In this document: positions 57,290 through 64,000 of the stretch, piece after piece
How the letters are laid out: the number at the start of each line of letters is the position of its first letter
How positions within the stretch are numbered: position 1 is the first letter of the stretch
Source: Pelecanus crispus
Lineage: Eukaryota > Chordata > Aves > Pelecaniformes > Pelecanidae
Reading direction: 5' to 3'
Length of the DNA: 64,000 bases
Assembly: GCF_030463565.1 (NCBI RefSeq)
Contig: NC_134675.1
Coordinates: forward strand, 18,807,862 to 18,871,861
Notes under the pieces: model-generated
What the model was told of the DNA's origin: nothing
The model's database searches: none
What the model saw: the letters and a program-made list of their open reading frames with translations, nothing else
Made by a program: the position numbers and the translations under genes

Positions 57290-58015
57290 GTTTGCCCGTC
57301 CTGGTCGCCGCGCTCCTGGTCGCTCGCGCTCCCTGGGGGCTGCTTTTATAGGTGGGGGGGGTTTGCCCGCCGTCACTCCTGGCCCCGCCCACGCCGCGTC
57401 AGAGCTGCCGCACGTCAGCAGCTCGCCCTTTCCCGCTCTTTCCCGCTCTGGGAGGGGGGCTGGGCTGCCCGCTCCCGCCCTTCGCGCTTTGTTTTTGCCG
57501 CCTCAGCAAGGGTGCCCCGGCACGAGTGTCCGCTCCGGAGCCCTTGGCCTCGGTGACTGCGCCCAAGTGGCAGTTACACCGGGTTTTAAACTGCCGCCGT
57601 CACTCCTGGCCCCGCCCACGCCGCGTCAGAGCTGCCGCACGTCAGCAGCTCGCCCTTTCCCGCTCTTTCCCGCTCTGGGAGGGGGGCTGGGCTGCCCGCT
57701 CCTGCCCTTCGCGCTTTGTTTTTGCCGCCTCAGCAAGGGTGCCCCGGCACGAGTGTCCGCTCCGGAGCCCTTGGCCTCGGTGACTGCGCCCAAGTGGCAG
57801 TTACACCGGGTTTTAAACTGCCGCCATCACTCCTGGCCCCGCCCACGCCGCGTCAGAGCTGCCGCACGTCAGCAGCTCGCCCTTTCCCGCTCTTTCCCGC
57901 TCTGGGAGGGGGGCTGGGCTGCCCGCTCCTGCCCTTCGCGCTTTGTTTTTGCCGCCTCAGCAAGGGTGCCCCGGCACGAGTGTCCGCTCCGGAGCCCTTG
58001 GCCTCGGTGACTGCG
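57290..58015 (-). promoter_or_regulatory. CR1 5' region: CpG-rich tandem monomers, likely promoter
   Basis: It is much richer in GC and CpG than the host DNA. Each monomer contains, in the sense of the CR1, a TGACGTG motif (CRE/ATF-like), a TGACGCGG motif and a GTGGGCGGGG motif (GC box). By analogy with rodent L1 monomer promoters this is probably the internal promoter of the element. That role is inference; the repeats and motifs are seen. Confidence 0.6.
57371..58015 (-). repeat. Tandem repeat, 2.8 units of 227 bp
   Basis: Units start with CGTCACTCCTGG at 57371 and 57598 and CATCACTCCTGG at 57825, period 227. Units differ at only a few bases. The outermost unit is cut at 58015 (191 bp) where host sequence GTGTCCTCTGAG begins, which is consistent with incomplete reverse transcription inside the array. 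Confidence 0.95.
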
Positions 58016-58327
58016 GTGTCCTCTGAGCAGATAATAGAGGCTGTGAAAATAGTAGAAGAAAACAAGAACAGGACAAGCAGTTGGAGATAACTTCAAGGAA
58101 ATGCCTGATGAAAAAAAGATACTGTTAAACAGAAACCAAGCTTAAAGACAGATGGCTGTTCTTGCCCTTGGCTTCTAGATAAACTGGGTTAGAGAAAACT
58201 AACTGTTCTAGAAACAGGGTTAGAGAAGGAACTATTGCTTTGGTCCAAAGTGAGCTCAAGCAACTGAATTATTCAGTGACATGATGTGGCACGGGATGCA
58301 ACATTATACCTCACCATTTTTATACAG
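58016..58327. other. Intron sequence before exon N
   Basis: Unique AT-rich sequence between the CR1 5' end and exon N. Nothing was recognised. Confidence 0.55.
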
Positions 58328-58429
58328 TTAGCGTAATTCATTGCATGAGAAGGCTAGAATTGCTTCGACAGATGTGCCAGGCTGCAAAAGTCATTGGAAA
58401 CACAGAGTTGGAAAACAGGTTTGCAGAGG
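58328..58429 (+). pseudogene. MTREX: MTREX-derived exon N with damaged donor
   Basis: It follows TATACAG at 58321-58327 and, from 58330, reads SVIHCMRRLELLRQMCQAAK, then VIGNTELENRFAE. One codon is missing (family RLEELLRQ, here RLELLRQ). After the final G the sequence is ATATGT where GTATGT would be expected, so the donor GT is now AT at 58430-58431. Splicing to the last exon would fail or move. Confidence 0.88.
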
Positions 58430-58802
58430 ATATGTATTTCACTTCCACAGTGTAAAAAGTAATTCTAGAAAGCATATGAAAGGCAAGTTTGGGGTATAGT
58501 CGGGGGGGGGGGCGTGTTTGAATGATTTGGGAATATAAACTTCTGCTATTGACTTCATGGTAAACAGTATCATTGCTCTTTCCAGATACCATCTATGTTA
58601 GAAAGTTTGACTTAAAGAGGTAGTGTTGCTTTGAGGCATACTGACACATTAACCAAGTTTATGACTGAAAATGGATGCACAATGACTTCTATTTAAGACT
58701 TGTAACACTTTCTCTACTGCAAAGTATAACATGCCTGTCACTATACTTAAAACAGGGATTGTTTCAGTTATAACTGCTATTTATGTTTTTTCTTTTTCAT
58801 AG
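58430..58802. other. Last intron, with a G run
   Basis: A run of 11 G at about 58502-58512 stands in otherwise AT-rich sequence. Nothing else was recognised. Confidence 0.55.
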
Positions 58803-58855
58803 GGATTACAAAAATCAAGAGAGATATTGTGTTTGCTGCAAGCCTTTACTTGTAA
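58803..58855 (+). pseudogene. MTREX: MTREX-derived last exon with the native stop
   Basis: It follows TTTTCATAG and reads ITKIKRDIVFAASLYL, then TAA at 58853-58855, the normal end of MTREX. The exon itself is undamaged. Sequence after it is probably the old 3' UTR. Confidence 0.9.
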
Positions 58856-60249
58856 CAGAAGGCATCTTCTAAAAACAGTACTAGATCAATTCCCACTTCA
58901 CATTATGGAACAAGTTCATCAGCTTCACATGCTACTTCCATCACAAGTCAAGACATTATTTTTAATGGTGTGTATTTAAACCACAGTTGTTTCAACAAGA
59001 CATGTACAAACAGCAGTGTATGTAATATAATTGTTATCATGTTTTTAATACATTTACAATTTGAATAGCTTTTTTTTTAAAGCAAGAGCTTGAACCAACA
59101 GAAATTTAAAGTTTAGATATACGTAGCTGTGGTAGATGTTACTATATACAGGTAAAGTGAGCATCCAGGAACAGCAGCAGTCCCTTTAAGGCATTTACTT
59201 ATATTACATAGTTAGACTTGTGAAATTGTTTTCCTTTTGGAGAGCAAGACAGGTGAGGTGGGTCATTCTTCATGGCTGATGATTACTGTCAAAGTGATTT
59301 CCATTTGTTGGAGTCTCACGTAGGGTTGTATGGGATTCTTCTTTCGGTTGAAACATACATCTTCTCACTTTGAAGAAGTCAGACACATACACAGCCTAAG
59401 TGAACAAATTAGCGTTAAGCTCCTGCAACTTGTAAGTCTTCAAAACAATGGGTAAATGCTTTTGCAGAAGGTAAATTCCTTAAACAGATTAGAACATTAG
59501 AAAATTGCTAGGAAGTCTCATATGAAATTCTGGCATCTGTTCTTTCAGTAGCTTTTTCTCCATTGACCACTTAGCCATTGATGGTTTAAGCCAAATTCAA
59601 AGGCTTGTGTGCTAACTGCTCTAACTGCCTTATCAGGCACTGCTTCATTACAACAGCCATAGTTTGAACAACTAAATGAAGGAGCAAGATACGCTTGCTG
59701 AGGACCCAGTTGGCATGTATGGTTAAATTTATTCTGTAATTTATGTAGGACAGGAGAGCTTGTGCTTTAGCTGAGCAAGAGGGTTCAATGGTTAGTCACT
59801 AGTGTTCTCTTGAGCATCACTCTCACTTGCATTTCTTTAAAAGCTGGTTAAACCAAACTTGGACTCCTTGCCATGGCAAGGCTCACAGCAGCTCCCTCCG
59901 TGATACACATCTCACTCACAGCCCCTGCAGCTGCAAGACCAACTCTACCTACAGTATCCTTTCCTGCATTTCTTTGAACATACCACCTTGCTTCCTTCAC
60001 AGCTACTGACTATAAGATAGGTCCATTGATCCAATTCTGCAGCTTCCTCTCCCCCCCGCCACACTTCACCAAGTCATACTAGTAGAGGTGCTAGGTACAG
60101 TGATGCATGAAGTGCAATAAATGAGAAGCCTTCTCTCATGATCTCTTCCCTTGCTACATCACCTCTTCCCCTCCTACTGCAAACCTGAGGACTGCAGAAC
60201 ACAGTTTAGGGAGACTGAAGAAACCATCTTCCACACTGAGGGCTGATTC
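58856..60249. other. Former 3' UTR and flanking sequence
   Basis: The first few hundred bases after the stop are likely the 3' UTR. The first clear AATAAA I noticed is at about 60116, too far to assign. No second gene was recognised on either strand. Confidence 0.4.
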
Positions 60250-60713
60250 CTGCACAGGCAGTGGAAGCAGGGACAGGTGTCCTGGGAAGAGTACAGGGAA
60301 GCTGCCTGGTTTTGTAGGGATGGGGTCAGGAAGGCCAAGGCACGGCTGGAGCTGAATTTGGCAAGGGATGTAAAGAATAACAAGAAGGGCTTCTACAGGT
60401 ATGTCAATCAGAAAAGGAAGGTTAAAGAAAGAGCACCCCCCCCCCCCCCATGAACAAGAATGGCGACCCAGTATCAACAGATGAGGAGAAGGCTGAGGTA
60501 CTCAAGTTTTTTGCCTCAGGCTTCACCGGCAACCTCTCTTCTCACCACCCCCCCCCCCCCATGGACCGCAAGTTGAGGACCAGGGGGGTGAAGCCCCTCC
60601 CACTGCAAGGGAAGATCAGGTTCAAGACCACCTGAGGAACCTGAATGTACACAAGTCTATGGGACCCGATGAGATGCATCCCAGAGTCCTGAGGGAATTG
60701 CCTGACATAGTTG
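60250..60713 (+). mobile_element. CR1 LINE, older copy, part 1 (interrupted by LTR)
   Basis: It includes the linker ([24 protein letters not shown] reading with breaks), two poly-C runs at about 60437 and 60549, and the VHKSMGPDEMHPRVLRELPD region before the RT. It is cut at 60713 by an LTR and resumes at 61653. It belongs to the older subfamily also seen at 1-683. Confidence 0.82.
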
Positions 60714-61647
60714 TGTCAGGGACTGAAAGAGTTAATGCCTCAAACACTGTGGTAAGGCAAGTTAAGGTCTGCAAAGAGACAAGTTAAGGTCTCCATAGTG
60801 ATAAATTGGGGTCTGCATAGCACCACAGGTGAGAAGCCAATTGGTGTGGAGTTGGTACTGAGCCAGAGTGAGGCGTGTCAGAGGACTCCCAGTTCCTCCC
60901 TCTGATGGCCAAAGGTCATGCAGAGTTCATTTGAGGAAGGGGCTCACAACCACCCGAAAGACCACCCCCTCCACAGTGGCGCCTGCGCAGAAGGTGGAGA
61001 ACATTCTGGAATAAGCCTCAAGGGGGGCGAAAGTAGAGGCGGGGACTGACCTATAAAAGACACAACTTCGAGGAGCTGTGTGGCACACCCCCACCACTGG
61101 AGAACCCCGTGCTCCTGCGGCCCCTGCTCTGGACCAGCCTCCCCCACCCGCTGCCGGTGCTGCTGGAGGCCCTGCACTCCAAGAGCAGTGTGCCCGCTGC
61201 CGGAGGACTGCCGCGTTTATCGTCGATATCGTGGGATACAAGGGTGGTGATATCTCTCTCTTTCTCCTCTTTCTTCCTTTTCCTTTCCTTTTGTAAGTAT
61301 TTGGATTAGAACCCACATTGCTTATTGTGGTGCTTTCCTGGTTTGGGTTGCCTCCTTATTCACATAAACTGTTGAACAAGTCTGAGACTAAGATTAGACC
61401 TAGCTGCAGCTAGACTCCTCTCTGGAAAGGAGTTCAGAAAGCAAGGGGGTCTATTCTGAACCTCGTGACTCAACAGGAGGGTCCCCCTAATCCCCTGCAT
61501 ATCGTGGTGCTTTCCAAGTTCAGGTTGGTGTTTACCGTCAATAAAGTGTTTTAATTGATCATTTGGTGTTGTTTCACCTTAATTTAGCCCAAGGGAATCA
61601 CAGAACCTCCATGATCCTCTCTGGACAGTCCAGTTCCGGTCATGACA
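60714..61647 (+). mobile_element. Solo LTR, family 3, 934 bp, inside CR1
   Basis: It begins TGTCAGGGACTG and ends CCGGTCATGACA, with the CR1 bases AGTTG duplicated at 60709-60713 and 61648-61652. TATAAAA at 61052-61058 and AATAAA at 61540-61545 fix the orientation and mark U3 and R. It has no internal region. It is unrelated to families 1 and 2 in this window. Confidence 0.92.
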
Positions 61648-61652
61648 AGTTG

Positions 61653-63127
61653 CCAAGCCACTCTCCATGATATTTGAAAAGTCATGGCAGTCAGGTGAAG
61701 TCCCTAGTGACTGGAAAAAGGGGAATGTTGTGCCCATTTTTAAAAATGGAAGAAAGGAGGACCCTGGGAACTACCGACCTGTCAGCCTCACCTCTGTGCC
61801 TGGGAAGATCATGGAACAGATTCTCCTAGAAGCTATGCTCAAGCACATGGAAGACAAGGTGATTCGAGACAGCCAGCATGGATTCACCAAGGGCAAGTCC
61901 TGCCTGACCAACCCAGTGGCTTTCCATGAAGGAGTGACTGCATCAGTGGACAAGGGAAAAGCAATGGATGTCATCTATTTGGACTTCTGTAAAGCGTTCG
62001 ACACAGTCCCCCACAACATCCTTCTCTCTAAATTGGAGAGATATGGGTTTGATGGGTGGACTGTTCTATGGATAAGGAATTGGCTGGATGGTCACATCCA
62101 GAGGGTCGTGGTCAATGGCTCGATGTCCACATGGAGACCGGTGACAAGTGGTGTCCCTCAGGGGTCTGTACTGGGACCGGTGCTATTTAACATCTTCATC
62201 AATGACATAGTGGGATCGAGTGCACCCTCAGCAAGTTTGCAGATGACACCAAGCTGAGTGGTGTGGTTGACACGCCAGAAGGACGAGATGTCATCCAAAG
62301 GGACCTGGACAAGCTGGAGAGGTGGGCCTGTGTGAACCTCATGAGGTTCAACAAGGCCAAGTGCAAGGTCCTGCACCTGGGACGGGGCAACCCCCGATAT
62401 CAATACAGGCTGGGGGATGAAGGGATTGAGAGCAGCCCTGCGGAGAAGGACTTGGGAGTACTGGTGGATGAAAAGCTGGATATGAGCCGGCAATGTGCAC
62501 TTGCAGCCCAGAAAGCCAAACATATCCTGGGCTGCATTAAAAGAAGCGTGGCCAGCAGGTCGAGGGAGGTGATTCTGCCCCTCTGCTCTGCTCTGGTGAG
62601 ACCTCACCTAGAGTACTGCGTCCAGCTCTGGGGCCCTCAGCACAAGAAGGACATGGACCTGTTGGAGCGGGTCCAGAGGAGGGCCACAAAAATGATCTGA
62701 GGGCTGGAGCACCTCTCCTACGAGGCCAGGCTGAGAGAGTTGGGATTGTTCAGCCTGGAGAAGAGAAGGCTGCAAGGAGACTTTATTGCAGCCTTTCAGT
62801 ACTTAAAGGGGGCCTATAGGAAGGATGGGGGCAATCTTTTTAGCAAGGCCTGTTGTGACAGAACAAGGAGTAATGGATTTAAACTAAAGGAGGGTAGATT
62901 TAGACTAGATATAAGAAAGAAATCTTTTACAATGAGGGTGGTGTAACACTGGAACAGGTTGCCCAGAGAGGTGGTAGAGGCCCCATCCCTGGCAACATTC
63001 AAGGTCAGGTTGGGTGGTGCTCTGAGCAACCTGATCCAGTTAAAGCTGTCCCTGCTCACTGCAGGGGGGTTGGGCTAGATGACCTCTAAAGGTCCCTTCC
63101 AACCCAAAGCATTCTATGATTCTATGA
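61653..63127 (+). mobile_element. CR1 LINE, older copy, part 2 with 3' end
   Basis: It goes on from CCAAGCCACTCTCC through the RT and 3' UTR (GGTCCCTTCCAACCCAAAGC) to two ATTCTATG units at 63110-63127. Frameshifts at about 62208 and stops at 62698 and 62943 break the coding sequence. Confidence 0.9.
61667..62257 (+). CDS. CR1 ORF2 fragment, RT core (older copy)
   Basis: The 196-residue frame reads [20 protein letters not shown], then [29 protein letters not shown] and [14 protein letters not shown]. It loses the frame just before the catalytic FADD, which lies in another frame at about 62235. Not functional. Confidence 0.78.
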   Translation: MIFEKSWQSGEVPSDWKKGNVVPIFKNGRKEDPGNYRPVSLTSVPGKIMEQILLEAMLKHMEDKVIRDSQHGFTKGKSCLTNPVAFHEGVTASVDKGKAMDVIYLDFCKAFDTVPHNILLSKLERYGFDGWTVLWIRNWLDGHIQRVVVNGSMSTWRPVTSGVPQGSVLGPVLFNIFINDIVGSSAPSASLQMTPS

Positions 63128-64000
63128 TTACCCAGCATGTGGCTTTAGCTGCACACTAGGTGAGTTTCAGTTTCCACTTAAATGCTAAATTCGCTCAACT
63201 CAGTTTTAGTGCTCCATTTCCTATTGCTTTTCCAGCATGCTCTTACCTCACCTTTCTGTTTATGGAGGTGAAACTTCAGTTCTTTCAGCTAAGGGTTTTG
63301 TTTTGTTTTGTTTTCTTGGTTTGGGGTTTGTTTTTTTGGGGGTGGTGGTGGTTTTTTTTTTTTATTTCCTCAACTTTCAACTCTTTATTCACTGTAATAC
63401 CACTTTCTACTCATTCTTGGATTACCAAGCATCAATAAGACATCCTCTTAAACACCAACACCTTTCACTAAACTTATTTTGCTAATGAAAAGTACCCTTG
63501 TCTCTTCAATCCCTGATACTTCTCATTCCCTCCACTCTTCGTCTTAGAAATTGAGATTGTACCAAAACAAGGGGTAGGATTATGTTTTAGTCAACAGAGA
63601 CATTTAATAACAGATAATGCAGTTTGTATGGTTTCCCAGACCTGCTCCAAGATTTGTTTTTCTAATTCATTCTAACAAGAACAAAAAAAAAGCTTTATCT
63701 TGAAACAAACCATACCCTTCTGTCTTTCAGCTGAGAAAATGTTATTTTGGAGGTGGTTCTTCCAGGTGAGCCTCAGTTCTTGGTAACTGAATTCTTCAGC
63801 ATGAGCTCAATTAGTTCATGTCTGAACCAGAAGTCTCTCTTCCTTGATTTGTCCCTTCCCATGAAGATTTATCCATGGCACTCTATGGTGGCATCCAGCA
63901 CAACTGCTCAGCTGTCACTAAGTTAACCAGGCCCGCAGCTTTAAATTTAGCTGATTTCCTGTTCCTTAGGATAGCCTTTCACTCATCAGTACAGCTAAGC
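63128..64000. other. Flanking sequence, nothing recognised
   Basis: Unique sequence with a G/T-rich run at about 63295-63365. No gene or repeat was recognised. Confidence 0.5.

Larger units (their letters stand above)
53068..58015 (-). mobile_element. Full-length CR1 LINE, copy 2, with tandem-monomer 5' end
   Basis: It runs 4.95 kb on the minus strand, from a 5' region of three 227-bp monomers (58015-57371) through ORF1 and ORF2 to four CATAGAAT-type 3' tail units near 53068-53095. It is almost identical to copy 1 over the shared 4.2 kb. Differences seen by translation are one Leu/Pro in ORF1 and one new stop in ORF2. The flanks differ from those of copy 1, so it is a separate insertion. There is no target duplication. 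Confidence 0.95.
1787..58855 (+). pseudogene. MTREX: MTREX (SKIV2L2/MTR4) pseudogene, unprocessed, C-terminal two thirds
   Basis: MTREX is the Ski2-like 3'-5' RNA helicase that feeds substrates to the nuclear exosome (TRAMP, NEXT and PAXT complexes). Fifteen exon-sized blocks on the plus strand translate to recognisable MTREX in the right order, from the region around [12 protein letters not shown] to the C-terminal FAASLYL and stop. Most are flanked by AG and GT, so the copy keeps introns and is not a retrocopy. It cannot encode the protein: stops interrupt exons at 3020, 24335, 26288, 26294 and 26756; the motif VI exon at 9782 is frameshifted; an LTR splits the exon at 26747; exons for the KOW/arch region were not found; and a palindrome with duplicated exons lies inside. 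The identification comes from family knowledge of the protein, not from a search. A W-linked gametolog is the likeliest origin; an autosomal or Z duplicate is the alternative. Confidence 0.9.

Noticed and set aside
53068..58015. CR1 copy 2 as an inverted segmental duplicate of copy 1
   Set aside because: Flanking sequence differs at both ends, and copy 2 extends 0.7 kb further at the 5' end. Separate insertion is simpler, although gene conversion between them cannot be excluded.
57371..58015. CRISPR-like or satellite array
   Set aside because: Units are adjacent without spacers, the host is a vertebrate, and the array is continuous with the CR1 5' UTR.
57352..58090. Open frames of 124-215 residues across the 227-bp repeats on the plus strand
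   Set aside because: They exist because 227-bp repeats with high GC lack stops. Their reading is repeated with the monomers and runs antisense to the CR1.
58856..60249. Neighbouring gene downstream of MTREX on the minus strand
   Set aside because: By synteny a phosphatase gene could follow, but I could not recognise any exon of it here.

Overview
The window is vertebrate, and almost certainly avian, genomic DNA. CR1 LINEs dominate the repeats and end in the (ATTCTATG)n tails typical of birds. Several LTR families occur mostly as solo LTRs with 5-bp target duplications. The only host gene I can recognise is a broken, intron-containing copy of MTREX (SKIV2L2/MTR4), the Ski2-like RNA helicase of the nuclear exosome. 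There is no sign of prokaryotic content.

Layout. MTREX-derived exons run on the + strand from 1787 to 58855. They cover helicase-core exons (1787-9911), two following exons (24272-24422, 26277-26440), an exon split by an LTR (26747-26782 / 27842-27879), and C-terminal exons (34205-34310, 47553-47609, 48017-48179, 58328-58429, 58803-58855 with the original stop). I did not find the exons for the KOW/arch region between 27879 and 34205. The copy carries at least five in-frame stops, a double indel in helicase motif VI, two damaged splice sites and an LTR in an exon. It kept its introns, so it is a decayed gene copy and not a processed one. MTREX is Z-linked in birds, so a degenerating W gametolog is the most economical reading. 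That is inference.

The middle (about 27-47 kb) is a nest of insertions folded into a large palindrome. The left arm (30103-35020) is repeated inverted at 37864-47027 around a spacer of about 2.8 kb. The right arm carries an extra 4.25-kb CR1. The outer edge of the right arm is a hybrid LTR: one end has the target duplication of the LTR inside a CR1, the other end has that of the LTR inside MTREX exon 10. Beyond it the second half of exon 10 appears a second time. Ectopic recombination between inverted LTR copies therefore seems to have built the palindrome.

Two nearly identical long CR1 copies sit at 42710-46957 (+) and 53068-58015 (-). They have different flanks but share the same frameshift in ORF1 and in ORF2. 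The second copy keeps a CpG-rich 5' region made of three 227-bp tandem monomers, which resembles a monomer-type LINE promoter. Other elements are three further solo-LTR loci of one family (11538, 19704, 31718 with its arm copy at 40575), an ERV remnant with gag-like sequence (49580-51898), a 934-bp solo LTR inside an older CR1 (60714-61647), and older CR1/MIR fragments. Boundaries of repeats are by eye and good to a few bases only where a target duplication is cited.
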